Below the pieces are notes generated by a model. The model made no database searches. It was given only the letters and a program-made list of their open reading frames with translations, and was not told where the DNA came from. Of a stretch of 63,301 bases of DNA, positions 8,396-17,234 are shown piece after piece. The DNA comes from Betaproteobacteria bacterium. GTDB lineage: Bacteria > Pseudomonadota > Gammaproteobacteria > Burkholderiales > JAHFQX01. The stretch covers positions 1-63,301 of the forward strand of contig JAHFQX010000013.1 in NCBI GenBank assembly GCA_023259135.1, given 5' to 3'. A program made the translations under genes and the position numbers. The first letter of the stretch is position 1, and every line of letters starts with the position of its first letter.

Positions 8396-8773
8396 TCACT
8401 CCACGATCAACCGGCCCCGGAACATGCCCATCTGACAGGAGAATCCATACTCCCCCGGCTGCTCTGGCAGGAACTCGACGGCCACGGTCTCTCCGGTGGG
8501 GAGTTTCGCGCTCTTGTTGAAATCCGGAAACAACACCATCTCGGAGCAGGAGGCGGTTTCTTCACGCCGGAAATTGAGCCGCACCGGCCGGCCGCGCCGC
8601 ACCACGATGACGTCCGGGGTGTAGCCGCCTTTCACCAGGATCATGGCTTCCTGATAACCGCCGCTGGTCACGCCGGCGGTAAAGCCCTTCGACTTCTTGA
8701 GCCAGAAGAACCATGCGATGAAGGCGATCAGCCCGAGGCCGATGAAGGTCACGATCCAGCGATCCGGTGTCAT
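8396..8773 (-). CDS. membrane-anchored cupredoxin domain protein
   Basis: A 125-residue protein: one N-terminal transmembrane anchor (about residues 8-25), then a periplasmic cupredoxin fold. Copper ligands are suggested by CSEMVLFPDF near residue 78 and the C-terminal GEYGFSCQMGMFRGRL (Cys and Met), a pattern seen in the small cupredoxins coupled to CopA. It ends 112 nt before the DUF2933 gene and begins 3 nt after the copA stop on the same strand. It probably receives or buffers copper exported by CopA. A duplicated fragment of its 3' end remains at 7314. Confidence 0.85.
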   Translation of the reverse strand: MTPDRWIVTFIGLGLIAFIAWFFWLKKSKGFTAGVTSGGYQEAMILVKGGYTPDVIVVRRGRPVRLNFRREETASCSEMVLFPDFNKSAKLPTGETVAVEFLPEQPGEYGFSCQMGMFRGRLIVE

Positions 8774-8776
8774 CGA

Positions 8777-11434
8777 TTAACTCCTTGAGGGTTTGAAATA
8801 GCGCAGGCGGTTGGCGTTGCTGACCACTGTCACCGAGCTGAAGGCCATGGCCGCCGCGGCAATCAGCGGCGACAGCAGTAGCCCGAAAAACGGATACAGC
8901 AGGCCCATGGCGACCGGGATGCCCAGCACGTTATAGAAGAAAGCGCCGAACAGGTTCTGCTGGACGTTCCTCATGGTGGCTCGGCTGATCTCGATGGCGG
9001 TGGCTACGCCGGTGAGGCTGCCCTTGATGAGGGTGATGTCGCTGGCCTCGATGGCCACGTCGGTGCCGGTGCCGATGGCCAGGCCGACATTGGCCTGGGC
9101 CAGCGCCGGCGCGTCGTTGATGCCGTCGCCCACCATGGCCACGGTCTTGCCTTCCAGTTGGAGTTTCTGGATCTCGTGGGCCTTATCCTGGGGCAGCACT
9201 TCGGCCAGCACCCGGTCCACGCCGACCTGGCGGGCGATGGCATGGGCGGTCCGATGGTTGTCGCCGGTGAGCATGATGACTTCCAGGCCGATGGCCTTGA
9301 GCCGGGCAATGGCGGCCTGGGAATCGGGCTTGACGGTGTCCGCCACCGCCACCAGCCCGGCGGCCCGCCCGTCCACGGCGACAAACATGGGGGTCTTGCC
9401 CCCCTCGGCGAGGCGGTCCCAGTGGCCGGTGAGTTCCGTGAGAGCGATGCCGCGCTCGGCCATCAGCCTGGCGTTGCCCAGGATGACCGGCCGGCCATCG
9501 ATTTTTCCTTCGACGCCGTGGCCGGGAATCGCCGAGAAATCCCGAGTGTCCGACAGGCTCAGGCCACGGGCTTGGGCACCGCCGACGATGGCCTCGCCCA
9601 GGGGGTGTTCCGAGCCCCGTTCCAGGGAAGCGGCAAGGCGCAGCACGTCGGATTCATCGAACCCCGCCGCCGGAATCACGTCGGTGAGCTGGGGCTCGCC
9701 GCGGGTGATGGTGCCGGTCTTGTCGAGCACGATGGCATCGAGCCGCTTCGCGGTCTGCAGAGCGTCGCCGGAACGGATCAGGATGCCATTCTCGGCGCCC
9801 TTGCCGATGCCCACGGTGAGGGAAGTGGGGGTGGCGAGGCCGAGGGCGCAGGGGCAGGCGATAATTAGCGTGGTTACCAGCACGATGGTGGCGTAGATGA
9901 TGCGCGGCTCGGGGCCGAAGTCATACCATGCCACAAAGGCGAGCAGGGCGAGGATCATCACCGCCGGCACGAAGTAGCCCGACACTGCGTCCACCACCCG
10001 CTGGATCGGCGCCTTCGATCCCTGGGCGTCTTGCACCATGCGGATGATGTTGGCCAGCGCCGTGTCCTTGCCCACCTTGGTGGCCCGGAAGCGGAAGCTC
10101 CCGGTCTTGTTGAGCGTCGCGCCGATGACTTCGTCGCCGGGATGTTTTTCCACCGGCACCGACTCTCCGGTGATCATGGATTCGTCCACGGCGCTGCCGC
10201 CTTCGATCACTTCGCCGTCCACCGGGATCTTTTCTCCGGGGCGCACCACCACGGTGTCGCCCGCCAGCACTTCCTCCACCGGCAAATCCATTTCCTTGCC
10301 GTCGCGGATCACTCGGGCGGTCTTGGCTTGCAGGCCGACGAGCTTGCGAATCGCCTCCGAGGTCCTGCCCTTGGCCTTGACCTCCAGCGCCAGCCCCAGG
10401 ACGACGAGGGCGACCACCACCGTGGTGACATCCCAGAACACCTCCGCCAGGGCCGGATCGGGGAACAGCTCGGGAAACGCCACCGCCACCACCGAGTACA
10501 GGAATGCCGCGCTGATACCCAGGGCAATGAGGGTATGCATGTTGGCCGAACGATGCTTGAGCCCCTCCACCATGCCGGTGAAGAACTGCGATCCGGACCA
10601 GACCATCACCGGTACGGCGAGCAGCCCGAGCAGCGCCCACACCGTGCGGCGCTCGATGCTTCCCATGGGCATCCAATCGCGTAGCCCCGGAATTAAATCG
10701 GGATAACTGAATAGCATGACCGGCGCGGATATCAGTGCGGCAAACCAGAACTTGCGCATGAGCGTGCGGTATTCGCGAGCCTGCTCCGCGTCCTGGGAGC
10801 TAACGCCGGTTTCGGTCGAAGCGGGCGCGTCGGTTGCCTGGTAGCCGGCGGATTTAATGGCGCGGTGCAGGGCGGCGTGGTCGGTTGTCTTGGGCTGGTA
10901 AATGATATCCGCGGTGGCCGAAGCCGGATTGACCGTCGCCGATACCACGCCCGGGGCTTGTTGAAGGGCCTTTTCGACTTGGGTCACGCAGGAAGCGCAG
11001 CTCATGCCTTTGATGCCGAGCCGCAGCGTCGCCGTATCCGGCAGATAGCCGGTGCGCCGGATCGCCTCATGCAACCGGGCGAGGGAAGTGACCTCGGGAC
11101 GAAATTCCACGTGAGCGGTGGCGGCGCTCAAATTGACCGACGCCCGCAGGACGCCCTCATGCTGTTGCAGCGCTTGCTCGATCTTATGGGCGCAGTGGGG
11201 GCAGGTCATGCCGCCGATGGCGATGCTGGCGTGCTCGGTGTCGGAACTCTGCGGCAGGCTTTCGGCTGGAGCAACCGCGACGTATGCCCCAGGATCGGCG
11301 TCGAACTTGGCATGACAATCGTGGGAGCAGAAGTAATAGGTCGTTCCCCGGTACGCCGTGGTTGCCGCGGCTTTCTCGGATTCGACAGGCATCCCGCACA
11401 CGGGGTCGGTAACAGAAGCAGAAGTGTTGTTCAT
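8777..11434 (-). CDS. copA: copper-exporting P1B-type ATPase
   Basis: An 885-residue Cu(I)-translocating P-type ATPase of the inner membrane. In order: an N-terminal YHS-type metal-binding module (DPVCGMPV at 9-16, FCSHDC near 35-40), two heavy-metal-associated domains with GMTCPHC (75-81) and GMSCASC (143-149), a membrane region with the ion-channel CPC motif ([13 protein letters not shown]), the phosphorylation loop DKTGTIT, and the hinge [10 protein letters not shown]. The ATG at 11434 is supported by AAAGGGA upstream; the frame extends further but without homology. Fusion of a YHS/TRASH-like zinc/copper module to CopA is a known variant. It sits between an HD-GYP gene and the cupredoxin gene. 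Confidence 0.95.
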   Translation of the reverse strand: MNNTSASVTDPVCGMPVESEKAAATTAYRGTTYYFCSHDCHAKFDADPGAYVAVAPAESLPQSSDTEHASIAIGGMTCPHCAHKIEQALQQHEGVLRASVNLSAATAHVEFRPEVTSLARLHEAIRRTGYLPDTATLRLGIKGMSCASCVTQVEKALQQAPGVVSATVNPASATADIIYQPKTTDHAALHRAIKSAGYQATDAPASTETGVSSQDAEQAREYRTLMRKFWFAALISAPVMLFSYPDLIPGLRDWMPMGSIERRTVWALLGLLAVPVMVWSGSQFFTGMVEGLKHRSANMHTLIALGISAAFLYSVVAVAFPELFPDPALAEVFWDVTTVVVALVVLGLALEVKAKGRTSEAIRKLVGLQAKTARVIRDGKEMDLPVEEVLAGDTVVVRPGEKIPVDGEVIEGGSAVDESMITGESVPVEKHPGDEVIGATLNKTGSFRFRATKVGKDTALANIIRMVQDAQGSKAPIQRVVDAVSGYFVPAVMILALLAFVAWYDFGPEPRIIYATIVLVTTLIIACPCALGLATPTSLTVGIGKGAENGILIRSGDALQTAKRLDAIVLDKTGTITRGEPQLTDVIPAAGFDESDVLRLAASLERGSEHPLGEAIVGGAQARGLSLSDTRDFSAIPGHGVEGKIDGRPVILGNARLMAERGIALTELTGHWDRLAEGGKTPMFVAVDGRAAGLVAVADTVKPDSQAAIARLKAIGLEVIMLTGDNHRTAHAIARQVGVDRVLAEVLPQDKAHEIQKLQLEGKTVAMVGDGINDAPALAQANVGLAIGTGTDVAIEASDITLIKGSLTGVATAIEISRATMRNVQQNLFGAFFYNVLGIPVAMGLLYPFFGLLLSPLIAAAAMAFSSVTVVSNANRLRYFKPSRS

Positions 11435-11466
11435 CGAATCGAATCCCTTTCTTTGTCCAAAGATCG

Positions 11467-12330
11467 TTAAAGCGATGTCTCGTGACACTTGAGATCGACC
11501 ATCTGCCGCAGCGTGGTCTCCTCGGCAAGGAATGCCTCCACCGCATGGGGATCGAATTGGGTGCCCGACAGGCGCAGAATTTCCGCCTTGGCTGCGTCGT
11601 AGCCGCGGGCCTTGCGGTAGGGCCGGTCGGAGGTCATGGCGTCCAGCGTGTCGATGATGGCGAACAGGCGGGCCCCCAGCGGAATGGCGCCCCCGGCAAG
11701 GCCGTGGGGATAGCCGGTACCGTCATGGCGTTCCTGGTGGCTGAGGATTATTTCAGCCGCCGCGCCCATTTCGGGAATCTCCGATACGACGCGGTAACCG
11801 GTTTCCGGGTGGGTTCGCATGACGGCCCATTCTTCGGGGGTCAGTGGGCCTGGCTTCAGCAGGATCGCGTCGGGTATGGCGATTTTGCCGATGTCGTGGA
11901 GCAGCGCGCCGAAATGGATCTGCCGCAGCACGGCCAGGTCTCGGCTGAAATGCCGCGCCAGCACCAGGGTATGGCAGGCCACCCGTTTCGAGTGCAGTCC
12001 GGTCTCCCGTTCCCTGGCGTCGAGCAGCTCCGCCAGCATCTCGGCGAAAGCCGAGTTGGTTTCGTCCCCGGTGGCCGATTCTGGTGGCCCTTCAGTGGCT
12101 ATTGTTTCTGGGCTACTGGTGGCCGATTCTGGTGGCCCTTCAGTGGCTATTGTTTCTGGGCTATCGGCGGCGGACGATGGGGCGAATCGAATGCGTGTCA
12201 GAAAACACGCCTCGCAGCAATCGTGTTCCCCGCTGCGCGCGAACACCGGAGAATCGATGGGACGGCAGCACAGTTGGCAGACCCGTGACGGGCCTTGTCC
12301 ATGGGCTTGGGTATGAAGGCGGCCGTTCAT
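11467..12330 (-). CDS. HD-GYP domain protein with zinc-ribbon N-terminus and 16-aa repeats
   Basis: A 287-residue putative cyclic-di-GMP phosphodiesterase. The N-terminus has Cys pairs (VCQLCCRP and CCEACF) that look like a zinc ribbon. Residues about 55-87 hold two copies of [15 protein letters not shown], encoded by a 48-bp tandem repeat. The C-terminal HD-GYP domain carries [35 protein letters not shown] and [12 protein letters not shown], so the metal-binding and GYP motifs are present. It begins 4 nt after the previous gene and ends 32 nt before copA. A c-di-GMP enzyme inside a copper operon suggests that metal status affects surface behaviour, which is inference. Confidence 0.88.
   Translation of the reverse strand: MNGRLHTQAHGQGPSRVCQLCCRPIDSPVFARSGEHDCCEACFLTRIRFAPSSAADSPETIATEGPPESATSSPETIATEGPPESATGDETNSAFAEMLAELLDARERETGLHSKRVACHTLVLARHFSRDLAVLRQIHFGALLHDIGKIAIPDAILLKPGPLTPEEWAVMRTHPETGYRVVSEIPEMGAAAEIILSHQERHDGTGYPHGLAGGAIPLGARLFAIIDTLDAMTSDRPYRKARGYDAAKAEILRLSGTQFDPHAVEAFLAEETTLRQMVDLKCHETSL
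12071..12166. repeat. 48-bp tandem repeat (two units) inside the HD-GYP gene
   Basis: Unit one is 12071-12118 and unit two 12119-12166; the first 45 bases are identical. The length is a multiple of three, so the repeat adds 16 residues in frame. A related stretch (GTGGCCCTT-AGT-GCTATTG) occurs near 21991 in another gene of the island and also reads IAT-x-GP. Confidence 0.9.
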
Positions 12331-12333
12331 GGC

Positions 12334-12711
12334 TCAAAGCTTTCCGGAACGGAGCACCGCCACTGCCCACCACAAGCCCAGCACCGCGGCCACCGCATAG
12401 CCGATCAGCCCGAGCAGCGGCAGGCCCTCCAGATGGGGGCCGGAATGATTCGACATCAGAATTGAAGAGGCGATGACGATGGCGGCGATGATCAGGCTGA
12501 AGGAGAGCCGGTTGCTGGCCCGCTCGATGCGCTGTTCCAGGCCACCGAGTGGCTCGTGGCGGACGCGCAGAGAGACTTCCCCCTTTTGCAGTTGGCGCAG
12601 TGCGGCCGAGAGGGTCTGCGGCAGGGCAAGGGCGGCGGCGCAGGCGGCGAAAACGATCGCCATCGTGATCGCCAGCGCCGTGCCCAGCGCCCAAGGGTTG
12701 AGCTTGTCCAT
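12334..12711 (-). CDS. small membrane protein: DUF5676-like start joined to a UbiB/ABC1-kinase-like C-terminal tail
   Basis: A 125-residue protein. Residues 1-30 (MDKLNPWALGTALAITMAIV) look like the single helix of DUF5676 proteins found in copper clusters. From about residue 35 it matches the extreme C-terminus of UbiB/AarF proteins: an amphipathic stretch (LRQLQKGEVSLRVRHEPLGG), EQRIERASNRLSFSLIIAA and two closely spaced membrane helices ending GLWWAVAVLRSGKL. The kinase domain itself is absent. It may be a natural small membrane protein or the product of a deletion that joined two genes in frame. It lies between a Met-rich protein gene and the HD-GYP gene. Confidence 0.65.
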   Translation of the reverse strand: MDKLNPWALGTALAITMAIVFAACAAALALPQTLSAALRQLQKGEVSLRVRHEPLGGLEQRIERASNRLSFSLIIAAIVIASSILMSNHSGPHLEGLPLLGLIGYAVAAVLGLWWAVAVLRSGKL

Positions 12712-12733
12712 GGCATCCCCCGATGGCCGGAAG

Positions 12734-13165
12734 TTATTTGGCGGACATGGACGGATTTTGCTGTTCCAGCATGTGCTCCATCATCATCTGCATCATGTCC
12801 ATGCGCTGTTGCATGGCTTCGGGCGACATGCCCGGCCCGCCCCTGGGACCGCCCATCATGCCCCCGCCGCCGGGACCGCGACCCATCATCATCCCCATCG
12901 TGCCCATGCCTTCCCGCATGGTTTTCCAGTGTTCCTCCGAAAGCTTCTGGCGCTCCTTGGGGTCCTTGGCCTGGCGGATCTTCTCCATCTGCTCCCGCAT
13001 TTTTTTATACCGGGCCTGCATATCGCCGTAGAGCTTGTCCATGTCCATGGGCGCGGCGGCGCCGGGCGCCGGCTTCTTCTCCGCCCTGGGGGCGGTTTGG
13101 GACAGGGCGTAGGGCGCGCCCAGGGCAAGCGTGGCCAGGGTGGTGTAAAGCGCAAGCTTTTTCAT
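12734..13165 (-). CDS. Met-rich periplasmic protein (putative copper buffer)
   Basis: A 143-residue exported protein with a signal peptide (MKKLALYTTLATLALGAPYALS). The mature part is helical and charged (YKKMREQMEKIRQAKDPKERQKL), followed by a Gly/Met-rich segment (GTMGMMMGRGPGGGGMMGG) and a terminal Met-rich helix (QQRMDMMQMMMEHMLEQQ). Methionine clusters are typical Cu(I) ligands in the periplasm. The ATG at 13165 is preceded by AAAGGA at good spacing. It shares DPKERQKL and the Met-rich plan with the next gene, so the two are probably old paralogues. No named family was recognised. Confidence 0.75.
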   Translation of the reverse strand: MKKLALYTTLATLALGAPYALSQTAPRAEKKPAPGAAAPMDMDKLYGDMQARYKKMREQMEKIRQAKDPKERQKLSEEHWKTMREGMGTMGMMMGRGPGGGGMMGGPRGGPGMSPEAMQQRMDMMQMMMEHMLEQQNPSMSAK

Positions 13166-13393
13166 GATGGTTTTTCCTTTCGGGTTGATGAAACAAAGCG
13201 ACCGTCCGAATCGGCGGAGGTTTGGAAAGCTTGAGGATTCAGTTCGCCACCCGACTGCTGCGGAAAGGCTACTCCCCGCGACATGAAACGGTTTTTGATC
13301 TGGGCCAAACATGCCCGCCATCCGGAACCGGTCCCGTGTCGCATGCCCGGAAAGCAGGCGCCCGATCTCTCTCCGGTTGATTGAAAAACGCGG

Positions 13394-13894
13394 TTACTTG
13401 GCCGGCGTGGGCTGACCCTGGGACTTCATCAGTTGGTCCAGCGTCATCTGCATCATATCCATGCGCTTTTCCATCGTTGCATGGTGTTTCATCATGTCGC
13501 CCATCATTTCTCCCCCCATCATGCCGCCACCTGGGGCGCCGCCCATCATGGCCATGCAGTCCTGGGGTCCTTCCATCATCATCGCTTGATTGGCCGCCAT
13601 CATGCTTTCCCGCATGGTTTGCATGTGCTCCCGCAGCAGTTTCTGGCGCTCCTTGGGGTCCCTGGATTGGGCGATTTTCTCCGCCTGGGCTTGCAGTTTT
13701 CGGGTGTTGTCCTTCAGTTTCCGCGCCGCCTTGTCGGCCTTGGCCGAGGGGGCGGAGATGGCTTTCTGAGCGGCGGGAACGCCCTGGGTGGCGCCGGTTT
13801 GCTGTTCGGGATGGTGCTCCTCGACCGCCGATGCGGAAGCAGGCGCGCCAAGCGCCAGGGCGGTGAGGACCGCGATCCATGGAGTCTTATTCAT
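13394..13894 (-). CDS. Met-rich periplasmic protein, paralogue
   Basis: A 166-residue exported protein. Signal peptide MNKTPWIAVLTALALGAPASASA, then a coiled-coil-prone charged region (KADKAARKLKDNTRKLQAQ), DPKERQKLLREHMQTM, a Met-rich block (ANQAMMMEGPQDCMAMMGG, GGEMMGDMMKHH) and a last helix (EKRMDMMQMTLDQLMK). The ATG at 13894 is chosen over the in-frame ATG at 13903 because the AAAGGA ribosome site abuts the latter but sits 9 nt before the former. With its paralogue downstream it would form a periplasmic copper-binding pair; this is inferred from composition and context. Confidence 0.75.
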   Translation of the reverse strand: MNKTPWIAVLTALALGAPASASAVEEHHPEQQTGATQGVPAAQKAISAPSAKADKAARKLKDNTRKLQAQAEKIAQSRDPKERQKLLREHMQTMRESMMAANQAMMMEGPQDCMAMMGGAPGGGMMGGEMMGDMMKHHATMEKRMDMMQMTLDQLMKSQGQPTPAK

Positions 13895-14029
13895 GGCTTT
13901 CATTCCTTTCTGCTTGAGTTGAAAAATAGCCGTGGAGGGGATCTGGCACGGGACGGCATGGCTGGCCGTCGGCATAGTCCGAGCCATGGCGTTTGCTGGT
14001 GTCTGGCCCCGTGCGAAAACCCATCCGTT

Positions 14030-14290
14030 TCATTTTGTCCCGTTACTTGCGAAGCGATCGTTAGAGTCTATTCCTTCCGAGCCCTCCGGTGTTGCGGAAT
14101 CGGCCGGGGACGGGGTCTTCCGCCGCTGGGCGATCCCAATCACCGCGGCCAGCAGCAGGAAAATCAGTGAACCCCAGCCCCACACATGGGCGTATCCCGG
14201 CATGGCGAACAGGGGCACGGTGGCGTAGGCGAGCGCCAGCGCTGCCCATACCGCGAACACGATGACGAGCAATGCGATGTCTTCTTTCAT
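14030..14290 (-). CDS. small two-helix membrane protein
   Basis: An 86-residue protein with two hydrophobic segments (about 6-27 and 38-56) and a polar Ser/Asp-rich C-terminus. No family was recognised. It lies 13 nt downstream of the oxidase-like subunit I gene on the same strand, so it could be an accessory subunit of that complex; small one- or two-helix subunits are usual in ba3-type oxidases. That role is inferred only from position. Confidence 0.65.
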   Translation of the reverse strand: MKEDIALLVIVFAVWAALALAYATVPLFAMPGYAHVWGWGSLIFLLLAAVIGIAQRRKTPSPADSATPEGSEGIDSNDRFASNGTK

Positions 14291-14303
14291 GGCCTGGCTT
14301 CCG

Positions 14304-15962
14304 TTAGTGCCCGCCGGGTTCCCCGGCCGCTTCGAAGGGCAGGGCTTGGATCATCTCGAAGGCGAGCGCGGTGAACAGCGCCATGGCGCCCACCAGGACG
14401 AGAATGGACAGCGGGCCAATCCAGACACGCACGGCCGGGGCAGTTCCCTTCCAATGCACCGCGGGCAGCATGCTCTCGCCGGACGGGGAAACGGGAAGCA
14501 GGGTGCGAAACAGCGCAAACAGGTAAACGAGCAGCGCCAGCGTCATGAGGGCGCCTCCGATCCCCACCCCGTTCATGAGCGTTGACCAGAGCATCGGCGC
14601 CTCACCGGAATAAGCGATGTCCAGCAGGCGCCGGGGAACGCCGAGGTAGCCGGCGGCGATGCCGGCGCCGCCGAAAAACACCAATCCGGCAGTGACCAGA
14701 TAGGGCAGCCGGGCCAGAAGCGGCGGGTTCCACAACGGTCGCCCGGCGATGGCGGGGATGATGTAGCACAAGATACCCAGGAAAGTGAGGGTCACGGTGC
14801 CGAGCGTGAGGAAATGGAAATACCCCGGCACGAAGAATGTGTCTGAAAGCAGGGGAGCGATCTTTTCCTGGATCAGCACGAAAGAGAAGGTCCCGCCCAG
14901 GGCGAGATTGACGACCGCCATGCCCATGGCCGCCATCGCCGGATTGCCCCAGGGCAGCATTCGGATCCAGCCGAACAGCCCCCGCGCGCCATGGGCGCGG
15001 GCATGCGCTTCCAGGGAGGCCACGATCACCAGGAATACCATCACGGTCGGCACGCTGATGAACAGCGACAGCAGCGATCCGATCACTCGCACCGGCTCGG
15101 CCAGGTTGGGTTCCAGGAACATGTGGTAGAGAGACGTGGGCGGCACGAAGATGAGGTAGAGGGCGAACACGATCTTCGAGAACCGAGCGCCGAAGATGGA
15201 CTTCACGCCGGATACGGTCTCCATCAGCACGGTCCACACCAGCACGGTGGCCATGAGCGGCAGATAGTGCATGTTGTGGAACAGGATGTGCCATCCGGTC
15301 GAGTATTCGGCCGGCAGCGGCGCCAGGCCCAGGGCCCAGCGGGCCGCGGGGAAGAACGCATAGACGGCCGCCACGCTGCTGACCATCAGCAGCCCGGCCC
15401 AGGCCACGCTGGCGAAGCTCACCACGGGCCAAGTGGAAATCCTGCCGGCGAAGCGGGGCCTGAGCGCCGTGGCAACGCCCGCGACGGCGACGCAGAACAG
15501 CCCGGCGGCGAGCAGGAGGTAGCCCAGGTAGAAAGCCGCTACCGCGGGGGAGGGGGTTCCCGCCAGTTCCGGCGGCGCGTCGTAGAGCAGCGGAAGGCCG
15601 CTCCATACCGCGTATCCGCTCGACAAGAAGCCCGTGAACATCAGGGCCAGGCCGGCCCACGCCAGGGCGCGCCAAGCGATGCGCCCGCCCTTCACGGTGG
15701 ATACCGCGCCGAACACCAGCAGCAGTCCGACCTGGGCGAAGTAAAGCCAGTAGAAAAAGATGTTGACCCCGTGCAGCGTCATCGACCGGTAGCCGTTGAG
15801 CGGAATCATTTCGATGAAGCCGGCGCGGGCAAAGGCGGTGGCTGCGCCGAACACCACGCCCACCGCGAGCGCCAGCAGGGCCGCGCCGAAGCAAAGCTTG
15901 AGCAACAGCTTGTCGCCGGCCGGCAGGGCCTTAAGACCTTCAGTGAGGCGGGGCGGATTCAT
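14304..15962 (-). CDS. divergent ba3-type heme-copper oxidase subunit I homologue
   Basis: A 552-residue polytopic protein aligning along most of its length with ba3 cytochrome oxidase subunit I (family landmarks GLFGWIRMLPWGNPA and LGVPRRLLDIAY). Low-spin heme ligands are kept: MTLHGVN and the second His of VPGYFHF. In the active site, FHNMHY keeps the His and Tyr of the GHPIVY motif, but FHHQFADP has become YHMFLEP (first Cu(B) His to Tyr) and VPGHFH has become VPGYFH (high-spin heme His to Tyr). The ATG at 15962 begins MNPPRLTEGLK, overlapping the subunit II gene. Normal O2 reduction is doubtful; NO chemistry, electron storage or a copper-linked role are alternatives. Confidence 0.85.
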   Translation of the reverse strand: MNPPRLTEGLKALPAGDKLLLKLCFGAALLALAVGVVFGAATAFARAGFIEMIPLNGYRSMTLHGVNIFFYWLYFAQVGLLLVFGAVSTVKGGRIAWRALAWAGLALMFTGFLSSGYAVWSGLPLLYDAPPELAGTPSPAVAAFYLGYLLLAAGLFCVAVAGVATALRPRFAGRISTWPVVSFASVAWAGLLMVSSVAAVYAFFPAARWALGLAPLPAEYSTGWHILFHNMHYLPLMATVLVWTVLMETVSGVKSIFGARFSKIVFALYLIFVPPTSLYHMFLEPNLAEPVRVIGSLLSLFISVPTVMVFLVIVASLEAHARAHGARGLFGWIRMLPWGNPAMAAMGMAVVNLALGGTFSFVLIQEKIAPLLSDTFFVPGYFHFLTLGTVTLTFLGILCYIIPAIAGRPLWNPPLLARLPYLVTAGLVFFGGAGIAAGYLGVPRRLLDIAYSGEAPMLWSTLMNGVGIGGALMTLALLVYLFALFRTLLPVSPSGESMLPAVHWKGTAPAVRVWIGPLSILVLVGAMALFTALAFEMIQALPFEAAGEPGGH

Positions 15963-16704
15963 GGCTGGACTCTGGGTTCCGGGATTCGGTGACGATGATC
16001 TTGCCTTGCATGCGGTCATGGGCCAAGCCGCAGTACACGGTGCAATAGAGCAGGTATTCCCCCGGGCGCGTGAATTTCAGTTGCTGCTCGACCAAGGTCT
16101 TGGGCCGCAGCCGGGTGATGCGGCTGGCATCGCCGAGATGAAACGATGCGCCGTGGGTGGTGTCCACCGCCATCATGCGGAAGCGGTAGGGCACGTTGGC
16201 TTCCAGCCGCAGCACCGCGGGCTTGTAGCCCCACTGGTAGGCCATGAGATAGACCTCCACCGCTTTGCCTTCCGCATGGTCCGTCGCCGGCTGATCGGCG
16301 GCCGATGGGCTCTCGGCGCCGTGACCCGCCCCGTGCATTCCATTTTCAGCGGCTCCCCCGCCGGCGGTGGGTTCCGGCCCGCCATGGGTGCCATGTCCGG
16401 CCATTGCCGGGGATGCCATGGCCATGGGGCCCGGCCGCACGCTGCCGTCGGGGAGTTGGTTGGCTGCGATGAACTGCTCGACCCGGCGCTTGAATTCTTC
16501 GACGTCCGGCCCGCCGTCCCGGACCTCGTGTCCCCCGTGGCTGCCGCCGCTCGCTTCCGGCTCGACGCCGGCGGCCAGCAGGTTGAGCGGCACGGCCCCA
16601 TAGGCGGCCCACAAACCATAGAGCCCCACCACACCGAATCCCGCGGCGGCGATAAAGCCGCGCCGGGTGGTGAAATGGGGTTTTCCGTCGGGATGTTCGC
16701 TCAT
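15940..16704 (-). CDS. cytochrome c oxidase subunit II-like Cu(A) protein with Tat-like anchor
   Basis: A 254-residue protein. Residues about 10-35 carry a twin-arginine-like signal/anchor (HFTTRRGFIAAAGFGVVG). A long His/Gly/Met-rich linker follows (for example GHGTHGGPEPTAGG), then a cupredoxin Cu(A) domain with the upstream His (TTHGASFHL) and CTVYCGLAHDRM, giving Cys, Cys, His and Met ligands; the site looks complete. The ATG at 16704 follows GGAAAG. Its 3' end overlaps the start of the subunit I gene by 23 nt. It should pass electrons from a periplasmic donor to subunit I. The His-rich linker is unusual and may bind extra copper. Confidence 0.85.
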   Translation of the reverse strand: MSEHPDGKPHFTTRRGFIAAAGFGVVGLYGLWAAYGAVPLNLLAAGVEPEASGGSHGGHEVRDGGPDVEEFKRRVEQFIAANQLPDGSVRPGPMAMASPAMAGHGTHGGPEPTAGGGAAENGMHGAGHGAESPSAADQPATDHAEGKAVEVYLMAYQWGYKPAVLRLEANVPYRFRMMAVDTTHGASFHLGDASRITRLRPKTLVEQQLKFTRPGEYLLYCTVYCGLAHDRMQGKIIVTESRNPESSHESAPPH

Positions 16705-16759
16705 GGGTTTACTTTCCGGGGGGCTTGTCTGGGAATGCAGCGCCGACGTTTCTCGGCCG

Positions 16760-17203
16760 TCACTGATGTCCGCCCACGTGGCCGGCGCCGGGGGCGAACC
16801 GCGCCTGAACCGCGGATTGTCCCGGAAAAGTGACCGATACCGCCACCGTGGTGTCCGCGCCGATTTGAAATTTTCCGGTTCCCTTGAGCACGTTCTGCCC
16901 CGCCGAGGCGAGCCGCACGGTTTCCTTGGCCTTGCCGGAGAGCACCGTGGCGCTGCCCGAGACGCCTTGGGTTTCCACCCGCTTGCCGCCGGGGCCCAGC
17001 ACGTAGATCGTAAGCTCGTTGGACTGCGCCACCAACTCGAAATGGTAGGGACCGGCGTCCTGTACCTGCCCGCCGTGGTGGGCGGGGATGGAATCCGCCC
17101 AGGCTTCCGGCCCGGCCAGGAGGGATAAAGCGAATGGCCCGGAAGCAGAAGCGGCCACCAGGGCCAAGGCAAGGCCGAGTTTGCGCAGTGTTAAGTTGGG
17201 CAT
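16760..17203 (-). CDS. exported heavy-metal-cluster protein (adaptor-like beta domain)
   Basis: A 147-residue protein with a signal peptide (residues 1 to about 36, ending EAWADS). The mature part starts IPAHHGGQVQDAGPYHFELV, which resembles the periplasmic metal-binding domain found at the N-terminus of some CzcB/CusB adaptors, followed by beta-rich sequence and a His-containing tail (GHVGGHQ). It lies 31 nt downstream of the CusA-type pump gene and upstream of the Cu(A) protein gene. A periplasmic metal-binding accessory to the efflux pump is the best guess. Confidence 0.65.
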   Translation of the reverse strand: MPNLTLRKLGLALALVAASASGPFALSLLAGPEAWADSIPAHHGGQVQDAGPYHFELVAQSNELTIYVLGPGGKRVETQGVSGSATVLSGKAKETVRLASAGQNVLKGTGKFQIGADTTVAVSVTFPGQSAVQARFAPGAGHVGGHQ

Positions 17204-17234
17204 TTTGCGTTTTCCTTTCGTTTCAGCAGGGCTG

